The notes below the pieces were generated by a model. It was given only the letters and a program-made list of their open reading frames with translations, had not been told where the DNA came from and searched no databases. Below, one piece after another: positions 33,796 to 42,527 of a stretch of DNA of 48,052 nt. Location of the stretch: assembly GCA_963738305.1 (NCBI GenBank), contig CAVTVU010000008.1:1-48052 (forward strand). Direction: 5' to 3'. Source of the stretch: JBBRHQ01 sp963738305. Its GTDB lineage: Bacteria; Actinomycetota; Thermoleophilia; Solirubrobacterales; 70-9. Positions within the stretch are counted from its first letter, which is position 1, and each line of letters begins with the position of its first letter. Position numbers and translations under genes: made by a program.

Positions 33796-34862
33796 TCAGG
33801 CCGACGCGGTCTGGGTTCGCACGTTGTCGCGCTTCCAGGCGACCAGCGCCAGGTCGGCCGCGGCGACGAGTGCCCTGGCGTCCATCCGTTGCCCAGCTCG
33901 GCTGTGCCAAAGCGGATCATCAGGGGCTCGCCGTCGGGCCCGATCGCGCCCGTCTCGACGTGCACGCGCAGCCGCTCGGCCACCTTCGCCGCTCCCGCCG
34001 CGCCGGTGCCGGGCAGCAGCAGCGCGAACTCGTCCCCGCCCCAGCGGAAGCACCGGTCCGGCATGCGCAGCGCGTCGGAGAGGCAGCGGGCTACGTTGCG
34101 CAGGCACGCGTCCCCCTCGACGTGGCCCCAGCGGTCGTTGATCCGCTTGAAGGCCTCGACGTCACCCATCGCCATGCTCAGCGGAACCCCGCTGCGGCGC
34201 GAGCGGGCGATCTCGCTGTTGATCGCCTCCTCGAAGGCGCGCCGGTTACCGACCCCGGTGAGGCCATCCACCCGGGCCTCCTCGCGGGCCTCCGCCGCGC
34301 CGCGCCGCATCCGGTGGCGCTGCGCCCTGACCTGGGTCATCAGCATGTGGGTGATCCCGGCGATGGCGCACCAGATCAGGAAGGTGGCCAGGGCGACCGC
34401 CGCGGCGTCGGGGCTCCAGCCGTCATAGAGGAAAGGGGCGGCGAAGCCGACGGCGAGCACGGTCATGAAGCCGGCGATCTCCCGCAGGGAGTAGATCGAG
34501 GCTATGAAGGCGACGCTGAGGAGCAGGAGGCTGAAGTAGGGGGCGCCCACCCCTCCTGCGAGCCACTGCATCAGGCCGATCGCGACGATCGTCAGGAAGC
34601 TCGAGGCATAGAGCCGCCCGAAGGTCCAGGGCAGCGTCGGGGACCGGTACGCGAACCAGGCGCCGATCCCGGCCACCACCAAGACCGATGTGACGATCCA
34701 GCCGGCTGATCCGATCGCCTCGTCGGGCGGGCTGAGCGGCAACAGCAGCACGGCGATCGCCGTCCCCATCGCCCACAGCCTCGATCCGATCCGCAGCGCG
34801 GTCGGCAGGTCCTCAGGCGAGTAGGACTCCTTCCTCGACAGAAGGCGCTTCAGCCGTTGCAT
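33796..34862 (-). CDS. Membrane GGDEF diguanylate cyclase, C-terminal frame break
   Basis: From ATG 34862 (GGAGTG upstream) about five or six membrane segments fill residues 25-185. A GGDEF domain follows: DGLTGVGNRRAFEEAI, DVEAFKRINDRWGH, and the signature RWGGDEFALLLPG. The canonical active site is intact (GGDEF), and the segment five residues before it reads RMPDRCFR, so no RxxD inhibitory site is obvious. Near 33885-33890 one base is missing from a GGG; the repaired frame continues GQRMDARALVAAADLALVAW, the normal end of a GGDEF domain, to a stop at 33796 (355 residues). As written, the frame ends at 33783 with an unrelated tail. Product inferred: c-di-GMP. Confidence 0.85.
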
Positions 34863-34961
34863 GCCACTCCGTCTCTTAAACCCGGGTCTCGCCTCTTTGA
34901 TTCGTCCTCCCCGGGTGAACCTTTAGGGTCGCGACGGGACAGCCCGAGTAATGATGAGTCA

Positions 34962-36332
34962 ATGAGTGGAGACGAGCGCATCTCTGCGGACGTGGCGATC
35001 GTCGGCGCCGGCCTCGCCGGCCTCGCCGCGGCCCGCGCCGTGGCGGCGGCGGGCAAGCGGCCCGTCGTGCTGGAGGCCCGCGGCCGGGTCGGCGGGCGGA
35101 CGCTGAACGAGCCGATCGGCGGGGGAAAGGTCGTCGAGATCGGGGGCCAGTGGGTTGGTCCCGGCCAGAAGCGCGTGACGGCGCTGATCGACGAGCTGGG
35201 CCTGGAGACCTTCCCCACCTTCGCCGCGGGACGCAACCTCTTCGAGCGATCGGGGCGGATCCGCTCATACAGCGGGACCATCCCCAGGGTGAGCCCGCTG
35301 GCCCTGGCCGAGGTCGGCGCCTCACTGCGACGCGTCAACAGGATGGCCGCGGCGATCGACCCCGAGCGACCCTGGGCGGCTGCGCGCGCCGCGAGATGGG
35401 ATGCGCAGACCTTCGCAACCTGGATGCGCCGGAACGTCCGCACCGCGACGGCACGGGACCTGATGCGGCTGGCGATCTGGGCGGTCTGGGCGGCGGAGCC
35501 CGAGGACCTCTCGCTGCTCAGCGTGCTCTTCTACGTCCGCTCCGCCGGATCGTTCGAGGCGCTGATCGACACCGAGGGCGGGGCCCAGGACTCGCGCGTC
35601 GTCGGCGGGACGCAGGGGATCTCGCTGCGGATGGCCGAGGAGCTGGAGGGCGCGGTCGTCCTCGATGCGCCGGTCCACCGGATCGAGCACGCCAGGGGAG
35701 TCGTCACCGTCAGCACCGCGGGCGGGATGGCGGTCGAGGCCTGGCGGGCGATCGTCGCCCTGCCACCGGTGCTCGCCGGCAGGATCACCTACGACCCGCC
35801 GATGCCGGCAATCCGCGACGGGTTGACCCAGCGGATGGCGATGGGCAGCGTGGTCAAGTGCATGGCGATCTACCCCGAGCCGTTCTGGCGCGCCGAGGGC
35901 CTGTCGGGCCAGGCGACCAGCGCCGACGGACCGGTCTCGGTCACCTACGACAACTCCCCGCCGGACGGCTCGCCCGGCGTGCTGCTCGCGTTCCTGGAGG
36001 GTGGTGCGGCGCGGGCGGCGGCGGACCTGCCGCAATCCGAGCGCCGCGCCGTCGTCCTCGGCTGCCTGGAGCGCCTCTTCGGGCCGCGCGCCGCCGAGCC
36101 GGAGCGCTACATCGACAAGGCCTGGGCCGCCGATCCGCACTCGGCGGGCTGCTACGGCGGCTACCTGCCGACCGGAGGCTGGACGGCGAACGGCCCGGCC
36201 CTGCGCGCCCCGGTCGGCCCGATCCACTGGGCCGGTGCCGAGACCGCGACCGTATGGAGCGGCTACATGGACGGAGCCATCACCTCCGGCGAGCGCGCCG
36301 CGGCGGAGGCGCTGGCGGCGATGGGGGCCTGA
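34962..36332 (+). CDS. Flavin monoamine oxidase-family protein
   Basis: 456 residues from ATG 34962, just before the FAD dinucleotide motif VAIVGAGLAGLAAARAV; the longer frame upstream has no protein character. EARGRVGGRT follows, as in monoamine and putrescine oxidases, and the C-terminal FAD-contact stretch is HWAGAETATVWSGYMDGAITSGERAA. The enzyme should oxidise an amine with oxygen to give aldehyde and peroxide; the substrate is unknown. The SnoaL-like gene follows after three bases and the fol genes after that, so they are probably one transcript. Confidence 0.92.
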   Translation: MSGDERISADVAIVGAGLAGLAAARAVAAAGKRPVVLEARGRVGGRTLNEPIGGGKVVEIGGQWVGPGQKRVTALIDELGLETFPTFAAGRNLFERSGRIRSYSGTIPRVSPLALAEVGASLRRVNRMAAAIDPERPWAAARAARWDAQTFATWMRRNVRTATARDLMRLAIWAVWAAEPEDLSLLSVLFYVRSAGSFEALIDTEGGAQDSRVVGGTQGISLRMAEELEGAVVLDAPVHRIEHARGVVTVSTAGGMAVEAWRAIVALPPVLAGRITYDPPMPAIRDGLTQRMAMGSVVKCMAIYPEPFWRAEGLSGQATSADGPVSVTYDNSPPDGSPGVLLAFLEGGAARAAADLPQSERRAVVLGCLERLFGPRAAEPERYIDKAWAADPHSAGCYGGYLPTGGWTANGPALRAPVGPIHWAGAETATVWSGYMDGAITSGERAAAEALAAMGA

Positions 36333-36335
36333 GCG

Positions 36336-36740
36336 ATGGAGGACTTGGCGGTGGTGCAAGCTGCAATCGCGGCGATGGCGGAGGGCGACGTCGAGCGATT
36401 GGTGGAGCGCTTCGCGCCGGACGCCGTCGCCGACTGGTCCAACTCCCTGGCGCCGTATCGGGGCATCTATCGCGGCAGGGAGGAGCTCGCACGGGGGTGG
36501 CGCGAGAACCTGCTCGCAATCTTCGAGGACGTCCACGTCGAGGCCGACCGGATCGAGCGGGTGTCCGAGGGAGTGATCGTCGTCGGGTCCCACCTTCGAG
36601 CGCGAGGGCGCGAAGGGATCGAGGTGGACGCCCACGGCGGGCAGCTCTGGAGGCTGCAAGACGGGCTGGTCAGCAGCGTGACCCTGTTCCAGAGCCTCGA
36701 GGAGGCTCTGGCCGCAGCCAAGGCGGCGAGCGGCGAGTGA
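36336..36740 (+). CDS. SnoaL-like / NTF2-fold protein
   Basis: 134 residues from ATG 36336. Pattern AAIAAMAEGDVERLVERFAPDAV, then YRGIYRGREELARGWRENL and HGGQLWRLQDGLVSSVTLFQ, as in the other SnoaL-like proteins here. Its stop overlaps the GTG of folP (GTGA). No function can be assigned. Confidence 0.85.
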   Translation: MEDLAVVQAAIAAMAEGDVERLVERFAPDAVADWSNSLAPYRGIYRGREELARGWRENLLAIFEDVHVEADRIERVSEGVIVVGSHLRARGREGIEVDAHGGQLWRLQDGLVSSVTLFQSLEEALAAAKAASGE

Positions 36741-37552
36741 GCGGACCGGTTCGCCTCATGGGTGTCGTCAACGTCACCCCCGACTCCTTCTCCGACGGCG
36801 GGCAGTTCCTCGACGCCGAGCGGGCCATCGCCCACGGTGCTGAGCTTGCCGCGCAGGGCGCTGAGATCCTCGACGTCGGTGGCGAGTCCACCCGGCCCGG
36901 GGCGGCGGAGGTGGACGCCGTCGAGGAGCTGCGCCGGGTGGTGCCGGTGGTCCGCGGGTTGGCCGGATCGCTCGACCCTGGAGCCGTGTCGATCTCGATC
37001 GACACCTCGAAGCGGGCGGTGGCCGAGGCGGCGCTCGACGCCGGGGCGACGATCGTCAACGACGTCACCGCGCTGCGCGCCGACCCAGAGATCGCCGGGC
37101 TGGTGGCCGACCGAGCCGCCGGCCTCGTCCTCATGCACATGCTCGGCGACCCACGAACGATGCAGGTCGACCCGGTCTACGAGGACGTGGTCACCGACGT
37201 TCGCAACTTCCTCGCCGAGCGGGCTGAGCTGGCCATCGCGGCGGGGGTTGCGAAGGAGAGGATCTGGCTGGACCCTGGGATCGGCTTCGGCAAGACCCTC
37301 GAGCACAACCTCGAGCTGTTGCGTCGTCTCGGCGAGATCGCGGAGCTGGGGATGCAGGTCGTCGTCGGTGCCTCGCGCAAGAGCTTCATCGCCAAGATCG
37401 ACGGCTCCGCCGTCGGGGAGCGCCTCGGCGGGACGATTGCCGCCTCGGTGCTCGCGGCGGCGAACGGGGCCGACGTGCTGCGCGTCCACGACGTCGCCGA
37501 GATGGCGCAGGCACTGCTTGTCGCGGGGGCGATCCGCGGCGCGGAGACCTGA
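36737..37552 (+). CDS. folP: Dihydropteroate synthase
   Basis: 271 residues from GTG 36737, which overlaps the preceding stop; the long open frame upstream is the shadow of the amine oxidase. Signature motifs: MGVVNVTPDSFSDGG, LDVGGESTRPGA, SIDTSKRAVAEAALD, NDVTAL, LDPGIGFGKTLEHNLELLRR, VVGASRKSFI. It joins p-aminobenzoate to hydroxymethyl-dihydropterin pyrophosphate in folate synthesis and is the sulfonamide target. folB follows after 38 bases. Confidence 0.96.
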   Translation: MSGPVRLMGVVNVTPDSFSDGGQFLDAERAIAHGAELAAQGAEILDVGGESTRPGAAEVDAVEELRRVVPVVRGLAGSLDPGAVSISIDTSKRAVAEAALDAGATIVNDVTALRADPEIAGLVADRAAGLVLMHMLGDPRTMQVDPVYEDVVTDVRNFLAERAELAIAAGVAKERIWLDPGIGFGKTLEHNLELLRRLGEIAELGMQVVVGASRKSFIAKIDGSAVGERLGGTIAASVLAAANGADVLRVHDVAEMAQALLVAGAIRGAET

Positions 37553-37578
37553 GGCGGGCACCGGCGGAGCGGCTTGCG

Positions 37579-37584
37579 TAGGGT
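37579..37584 (+). promoter_or_regulatory. Candidate -10 for leaderless folB mRNA
   Basis: TAGGGT ends six bases before ATG 37591. Confidence 0.4.
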
Positions 37585-37590
37585 CCGCGC

Positions 37591-38016
37591 ATGGAATCGC
37601 CCGGGGGAAACGAGTCGAGGGTCGAGGTCGAGCTTCGCGGCCTCTCCATCTACACCCACCACGGGATCAGCGAGGCCGAGCGCGAGGTCGGGCAGCGGCT
37701 CGAGTTCGACGTCTCCTTCGACGTCCCCGACTGCGACGCGGTCCTCACCGATCGCCTCGACGACACCGTCGACTATGCCGAGGCATGCGACGTCATCGCC
37801 CTGGCCGCCACCGAGCGCAGCTACAAGACGCTGGAGCGGCTCTGCCAGGTGGTCGGGGAGCGGCTGATGGACAGCTTCGGCTGCGAATCGGTCCGGGTGC
37901 GGGCGGCGAAGCCGGAGCCGCCGATCCCGCTTTCGGTCACCGAGGTCGCGGTCGAGGTGTCGCACGAGCGCGCCGAGGAGGAGGACGATGTCACCGACGA
38001 CGAGGACTCCGACTAG
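37591..38016 (+). CDS. folB: Dihydroneopterin aldolase
   Basis: 141 residues from ATG 37591. FolB features: ELRGLSIYTHHGISEAEREVGQ with the early Tyr and the Glu, DTVDYAEACDVI, the catalytic Lys in AAKPEPPIPLSVTEVAVEV, and a C-terminal acidic tail of about 20 residues. It cleaves dihydroneopterin to hydroxymethyl-dihydropterin and glycolaldehyde. The tail overlaps the probable folK start. Confidence 0.95.
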   Translation: MESPGGNESRVEVELRGLSIYTHHGISEAEREVGQRLEFDVSFDVPDCDAVLTDRLDDTVDYAEACDVIALAATERSYKTLERLCQVVGERLMDSFGCESVRVRAAKPEPPIPLSVTEVAVEVSHERAEEEDDVTDDEDSD

Positions 38017-38516
38017 ATCCTAGCCGGGTCGGCTACCTCGGCCTCGGTTCCAACGTCGGCGACAGCGCGGGCCACCTGCGAGCCGCCGCGCGGCTGCTCG
38101 GCGAGCGCGGCGTCGAGGTCGAGGCAGTCTCATCCACCTACGTCACCGAACCGGTCGGCGAGGTCCTCGACCAGCCCGACTTCCTCAACGCGGCGATCAG
38201 GATCCGGACCCCGCTCGAGCCGCTCGAGCTGCTCGATCTCTGCAAGGAGGTCGAGGCCGAGCGCGGGCGCTCCTCCGGCGGCCCCCGCCACGGGCCGCGC
38301 CCGCTCGACGTCGACCTGCTGCTGCTCGGCGACCTCGAGCTGGAGCACGAGCGACTGCGCCTGCCCCACCGCGAGGTGACGACCCGGCGCTTCGTGCTCG
38401 CTCCGCTGCTGGAGCTGGACTCCGAGCTGACCCTGCCCGACGGCACCCGCCTCGCCGACGCCTGGGAGGCGCTGCCTCCCGGCCAGCGGGTCACCCGTGT
38501 GGGTCCCTTGACCTGA
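37988..38516 (+). CDS. folK: Hydroxymethyl-dihydropterin pyrophosphokinase, frame break near its start
   Basis: The body (VGYLGLGSNVGDSAGHLRAA, TEPVGEVLDQPDFLNAAI, RHGPRPLDVDLLLLGD, LPHREVTTRRFVLAPLLEL) is a complete HPPK with its two Asp metal ligands in LDVDLLL. No start codon exists in this frame close to it. ATG 37988, inside folB and four bases after GAGGAGG, is the expected start but runs into TAG at 38021; removing one base near 38018-38022 joins it to the body (175 residues). This is the only break that needs an extra base removed instead of one added. The enzyme pyrophosphorylates the pterin that FolP uses. Confidence 0.88.
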
Positions 38517-38574
38517 ACTAACGCGTTTGAGTCCCGGCATGCGGGAGCGAGCCGCGACAGTTGGGACGGAAGCC

Positions 38575-39333
38575 TCAGGCGGACCGCTGCGGCGCGACAC
38601 GCAGCGGCTCCAGCCAATCCGCCGGAAGGAGCGCCGGTGCCTTGCCCGGGTAATCGGGGACGACGCGCATTGCCAGCTCCCCGGCCGGGCGGGGCTCGAT
38701 CAGCGGGCGGAGGTCGTCGAGGGTCATCGCCAGGCGTACGCTGGTGGCGATCTGGAAGTCGGCGGCTCCCAGCTGGTCGCCCCCGAGGACACCGGACTCG
38801 ATCCACCCATCGACCCGATCCAGCAGGCCGGGCAGGGCGGCGAGGTCTCGGCGCACGTTCTCGTCGCCGGCCCCGTTGAAGCGGGCCGAGAGGGCGACGA
38901 TCGGGCCGGCGGTTCGCACCGCGAGGCCGATCGGGACCCCGATCCTCGCTCCTTCGGAGTAGCTGCGAAGCGGGGAGGAGTCCTTCCGCAGCGACCACCA
39001 GAGGATCTGGCGCACCGGGTGCTGCAGGTCCTCGTCGCCGAAGCGCTCCGCCTCCTCGGCGGCCGCCCGTAGCTCCGGGTCGGCGGGGAAGAGCGGCGGC
39101 TCGGGCTTGCGCCGGTCAAGCTCGCGGGCGATCTCGCGCGAGCCCTGGACGCGGCGCCCGTCGAGGATCATCGCCGGGACGGTGACCGCCTCGAAGCGCA
39201 TCGCCTTCAGCACCCCCTTGGAGATCACCGGCAGCAGGTCGGTGCGCGCATACGGGATGCCCTTGTGCTCGAGCATCAGCCGGGCGCTCATGGCCGGGTG
39301 GGAGCCGGGGATGGTGAAGAGGCGGACGTCCAC
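38575..39333 (-). CDS. Glutathione S-transferase-like protein
   Basis: 252 residues from GTG 39333. The N-terminal thioredoxin-like domain (residues about 1-80: VRLFTIPGSHPAMSARLMLE, TVPAMILDGRRVQGSREIAR) has the cis-Pro and the Ser of the glutathione-contact loop, and a helical C-terminal domain follows. There is no Cys in the active-site position. Thiol or substrate is unknown; actinobacteria usually rely on mycothiol, so a different ligand is possible. It follows a small membrane gene by seven bases. Confidence 0.85.
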   Translation of the reverse strand: MDVRLFTIPGSHPAMSARLMLEHKGIPYARTDLLPVISKGVLKAMRFEAVTVPAMILDGRRVQGSREIARELDRRKPEPPLFPADPELRAAAEEAERFGDEDLQHPVRQILWWSLRKDSSPLRSYSEGARIGVPIGLAVRTAGPIVALSARFNGAGDENVRRDLAALPGLLDRVDGWIESGVLGGDQLGAADFQIATSVRLAMTLDDLRPLIEPRPAGELAMRVVPDYPGKAPALLPADWLEPLRVAPQRSA

Positions 39334-39340
39334 CGAGGTC

Positions 39341-39628
39341 CTAGTAGCCGCTCGCCGAGCGGCGCCGCTCGCTGACGCCGTAGGAGCCGAGATCGACGAA
39401 GAAGGCGAGGATGACGATGAACCACTCGAAGCCGACCACCCCGTTGGAGGAGCTCCACATCACGGCGTAGGCGAGGGTGGTCCACGGCAGCAGGAAGAAG
39501 CCGAGGAAGGGGACGAACCAGCTCTCGAACGCGCGGCCGAGCAGATCGGAGAAGAGCCACAGCCCGAACAGGGCGAGCCGGGGCGAGAGCAGGGCGAAGA
39601 GGACGATCAGGCAGCCGATGGGCCAACG
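39341..39628 (-). CDS. Small membrane protein without a visible start codon
   Basis: The frame ending at TAG 39341-39343 reads as 95 residues with three hydrophobic segments (LIVLFALLSPRLALFGLWLF, FVPFLGFFLLPWTTLAYAVM, FEWFIVILAFFVDLGSYGVS). This is clearly protein-like and outscores the Arg/Pro-rich shadow frame on the same strand. The frame opens directly after a TAG at 39629-39631 with no ATG/GTG/TTG; one lost T in TTAGCG would restore ATG before RWPIGCL. Function unknown. It is divergent from coaX. Confidence 0.65.
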   Translation of the reverse strand, partial: RWPIGCLIVLFALLSPRLALFGLWLFSDLLGRAFESWFVPFLGFFLLPWTTLAYAVMWSSSNGVVGFEWFIVILAFFVDLGSYGVSERRRSASGY

Positions 39629-39634
39629 CTAACC

Positions 39635-39640
39635 GATAAT
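39635..39640 (+). promoter_or_regulatory. Candidate -10 for leaderless coaX mRNA
   Basis: GATAAT ends seven bases before ATG 39648, which supports that start over the in-frame ATG 39639 inside the hexamer. Confidence 0.5.
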
Positions 39641-39647
39641 GGCGTCA

Positions 39648-40412
39648 ATGCTTCTGGCGATAGACGTGGGCAACACCCAGACGCACATCGGCGCCTTCGA
39701 GGGCGACGAGCTGCTCGAGCACTGGCGCTTCGCCACCGACGGCGAGGACACGGCAGACCAGCTTGCGGTCAGGTTGGCCAGCATGCTGGGGTTGGGCGGG
39801 AAGGAGCTGGGAGACGTCGAGGCGTCGATCGTCTGCTCGGTCGTCCCCCGGCTGAACCCCGAGTACTCGCGGATGAGCAGCCGCTACCTCGGCGACGCTT
39901 CGCTGATGGTCGGCCCCGGGGTGAAGACCGGGATGCCGGTTCGGCTCGACAACCCGCACGAGCTGGGCGCCGACAGGCTGGTCAATGCGGTCGCCGCCTA
40001 CGAGCAGCTGGGCGGCCCCTGCGCCGTGGTCGACTTCGGGACCGCGATCACCTTCGATGCCGTCTCCGCCTCGGGCGAGTACCTCGGCGGCGTGATCGGC
40101 CCCGGGGTGCAGATCTCGATCGAGGCGCTGACCGAGAGGGCGGCGAGGTTGCCGAAGGTCGACCTGGCGGAGCCGAGCGGCGTGATCGGCCGCACCACCC
40201 AGGCGAGCCTGCAAGCCGGGATGATCTACGGCTTCGCCGGGGCGATCGACGCGATCGCGCGCCGGCTACAGGCTGAGATGGGCGAAGCGGTGAGGTTCCT
40301 GGCCACCGGCGGGATGGCCGACGCGATCGTCCCCTTCTGCGAGACGGTGAGCGAGGTGGACGACCTGCTCACGCTCACGGGCCTCCGATTGATCTACCAC
40401 CTCAATGAGTAA
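39648..40412 (+). CDS. coaX: Type III pantothenate kinase
   Basis: 254 residues from ATG 39648 (MLLAIDVGNTQTHIG); ATG 39639 would add three residues but overlaps a -10-like box. CoaX features: phosphate-binding DVGNTQTHIG, the GADR substrate motif in NPHELGADRLVNA, catalytic Asp in VVDFGTAITFD, and GGVIGPGVQIS. It phosphorylates pantothenate as the first step to CoA. It overlaps dus by eight bases. Confidence 0.95.
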   Translation: MLLAIDVGNTQTHIGAFEGDELLEHWRFATDGEDTADQLAVRLASMLGLGGKELGDVEASIVCSVVPRLNPEYSRMSSRYLGDASLMVGPGVKTGMPVRLDNPHELGADRLVNAVAAYEQLGGPCAVVDFGTAITFDAVSASGEYLGGVIGPGVQISIEALTERAARLPKVDLAEPSGVIGRTTQASLQAGMIYGFAGAIDAIARRLQAEMGEAVRFLATGGMADAIVPFCETVSEVDDLLTLTGLRLIYHLNE

Positions 40413-41511
40413 ATCCCCCACCTCCTCTGCTCCCGGGAGGGCGGGTGGAACCAGGAATAGTCCCGCCCTCGCTCCCGCGTCCGGGGGTGGGGCGGCGGCT
40501 GGAGGATCCGCCCAACCGCCTTTAACCGAGCCGTTCTCGATCGGTGGGGTCGAGATCGCCAACCGGGTGCTCCTGGCCCCGCTGGCCGGGATCGGGAACT
40601 GGTTCGTGCGCCTCCAGGCGCGGCGACACGGGGCCGGGCTGGCGGTCTCAGAGATGGTCTCGAGCTTCGGCCTCCACCACCGCAACGAGCGCACCCTGCG
40701 GGAGCTGATGCGGATCCATCCCGACGAGCACCCGGTCTCGGTGCAGCTGTTCGGCCAGGATCCCGACGTGATGCGCTCCGGGGCGGAGATCGCCGCCTCC
40801 TGTGGTGCAGACCTGATCGACATCAACATGGGCTGCCCGGTGCGCAAGGTCTGCCGTACCGGGGCCGGCGCCGCGCTCCTCTCCGACCCCGCCCTCGCCC
40901 TCGCCCTGGTCCGCGGCGCCGCCGACGGCAGCGGCCTGCCGGTGACCGTGAAGCTGCGCTCGGGCCTGCGGGAGGGGGATCGATCGGGCTACGAGCTGGC
41001 CCAGCGCCTGGCCGGCGAGGGAGGAGCCGCGGCGATCGCCTTCCACCCGCGGAGCGCCAAGGCCGGGCATCGCGGCGAGCCCGACTACGAGCTGACCCGG
41101 GAGCTGGTCGGGCGGCTCGAGGTGCCGGTGATCATCTCCGGCGGGCTGAGCACCGCCGGCGCCGCCCGCGAGGCCTACCGCCGCTCGGGGGCAGACGCGG
41201 TGATGATCGCACGGGGCTCCCTCGGCAACCCCTGGGTCTTCGAGGAGCTGACCGGGCGCCGCTCCGAGCCGCCCGGGCCGGCGGCGGTGGCGGCTGAGCT
41301 GCTGTGGGTGATCGACGGCGCCGAGGAGCATCTCGGCGCGGAGCGAGCCGGCCGCTACCTGCGCAAGTTCTATCCCCATTACATGGAGCGCCTCGGGGCC
41401 CCGCGCGAGGTGGCCGACGAGCTGACGCGCAGCGCCGGGACCGATCGCGCGAGGGAGCTGGTCCGCTCGCTCGGCGCCGGGCGCCGCGTGCCGGCCGGGG
41501 TCGGGCGTTGA
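40405..41511 (+). CDS. dus: tRNA-dihydrouridine synthase
   Basis: 368 residues from ATG 40405, which overlaps the end of coaX. The first 40 residues are low-complexity Ser/Ala/Gly, unusual for the family, and their DNA can form a GAGGGCGGG/CCCGCCCTC stem (40437-40470). The FMN barrel follows: LLAPLAGIGNWFVRL, SEMVSS, VSVQLFGQDPDVM, the DINMGCPVRKVCRTGAGAAL segment with the catalytic Cys, VKLRSGL, and IARGSLGNPWVF. It reduces uridines in the tRNA D-loop using NADPH. It is coupled to the downstream hydrolase (TTGA overlap). Confidence 0.94.
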   Translation: MSKSPTSSAPGRAGGTRNSPALAPASGGGAAAGGSAQPPLTEPFSIGGVEIANRVLLAPLAGIGNWFVRLQARRHGAGLAVSEMVSSFGLHHRNERTLRELMRIHPDEHPVSVQLFGQDPDVMRSGAEIAASCGADLIDINMGCPVRKVCRTGAGAALLSDPALALALVRGAADGSGLPVTVKLRSGLREGDRSGYELAQRLAGEGGAAAIAFHPRSAKAGHRGEPDYELTRELVGRLEVPVIISGGLSTAGAAREAYRRSGADAVMIARGSLGNPWVFEELTGRRSEPPGPAAVAAELLWVIDGAEEHLGAERAGRYLRKFYPHYMERLGAPREVADELTRSAGTDRARELVRSLGAGRRVPAGVGR

Positions 41512-42392
41512 GCCTGACCGAGCGGGTCGAGGAGTGGGCGGCGAAGGGGCGGCGCGAGACCTTTCGCGAGCACGGTATCCACGTCACCGCCCGCCCCGGA
41601 GAGGGCCCACTGCTGCTCCTCCTGCACGGCTTTCCCTCCAGCTCCTATGACTGGCGAAAGGTGCTCGAGATCGAGTCGGGGCGGGCCGCGCTCACCTTCG
41701 ACTTCCTCGGCTTCGGGCTCTCCGACAAGCCGCGCGACCACACCTACGGCCTCGCCTGGCAGGCCGACCTGACCGAGGAGCTGATCGCTCGCCACGGCGA
41801 GGGAAGGCCGGTGTTCATCTGCGCCCACGACATGGGGACCTCGGTCGCCACCGAGCTGTTCGCCCGGGACATCGCCGGCGAGCTCGGCTTCGAGGCGATC
41901 GGGTCGCTGCTCTTCAACGGCTCGATGATCCTCGAGCTGTCCCACCCGACCCTTGCCCAGAAGATGTTGCGCAGCCGGCTCGGCCCGGTCGCCTCCCGTC
42001 TCACCTCGGAGCGCTTCTTCAAGGCTCAATTCAGCTCGATCTTCTCGCCGGAGCACCCGCTGACCGATGCCGAGGAGGCAGACCAGTGGTCGCTGATCAC
42101 CCACAACGAGGGGCACCACATCGGGCACCGGCTCGTTCGCTACATGGATGAGCGCGAGATCTACGCGGAGCGCTGGCACGGGGCGATACGGGATTGGGCC
42201 GAGCCGCTGCGCTTCGCCTGGGGGATGCTCGACCCGGTGGCCACGCCCGACGTGCTGGGCGGGCTGCGGGAGCTGCGCCCGGGCGTCCAGGTGACCGAGT
42301 TCGCCGACCTCGGGCACTATCCGCAGCTCGAGGACCCGCCCCGCCTCACCGCCGCGCTGCGCGACGCGATGGGCGCGTCGGAGCGCTCCTGA
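41508..42392 (+). CDS. Haloalkane dehalogenase/epoxide hydrolase-type alpha/beta hydrolase
   Basis: 294 residues from TTG 41508, overlapping the dus stop. Features: oxyanion HGFPSSSYDWRK, DFLGFGLSDKP, a nucleophile elbow CAHDMGTSV with Asp in place of Ser, and a catalytic His in ADLGHYPQLEDP. An Asp nucleophile is found in haloalkane dehalogenases, fluoroacetate dehalogenases and epoxide hydrolases; the usual HDWG Trp is Met here, which leaves halide stabilisation uncertain. Substrate unknown. Confidence 0.88.
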   Translation: MSLTERVEEWAAKGRRETFREHGIHVTARPGEGPLLLLLHGFPSSSYDWRKVLEIESGRAALTFDFLGFGLSDKPRDHTYGLAWQADLTEELIARHGEGRPVFICAHDMGTSVATELFARDIAGELGFEAIGSLLFNGSMILELSHPTLAQKMLRSRLGPVASRLTSERFFKAQFSSIFSPEHPLTDAEEADQWSLITHNEGHHIGHRLVRYMDEREIYAERWHGAIRDWAEPLRFAWGMLDPVATPDVLGGLRELRPGVQVTEFADLGHYPQLEDPPRLTAALRDAMGASERS

Positions 42393-42410
42393 ACGGGCGA
42401 GCCGCCTCGC

Positions 42411-42416
42411 TATACT
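42411..42416 (+). promoter_or_regulatory. Candidate -10 for greA
   Basis: TATACT, one match from perfect consensus, 111 bases before the greA start. No strong -35 is seen 16-18 bases upstream. The leader has no obvious known riboswitch. Confidence 0.45.
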
Positions 42417-42527
42417 GCCGCGCTCGGTGCCCGCTGCCGGGGCTGCAAAATCCCTGCACGGGGCGCTCTGCTGATGGGGTCGGGGGAACCCGTTTCCTGA
42501 CCGGATTCGAAGCTAAGGAATGAGCCA

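Noticed and set aside
33186..34709. A 507-codon plus-strand open frame opposite the cupin and GGDEF genes
   Set aside because: It is the antisense of two recognisable protein genes and has no domain of its own.
35150..37552. An 800-codon open frame covering amine oxidase, SnoaL and folP
   Set aside because: Only the last third (folP) is protein-like; the rest is the shadow frame of the amine oxidase.
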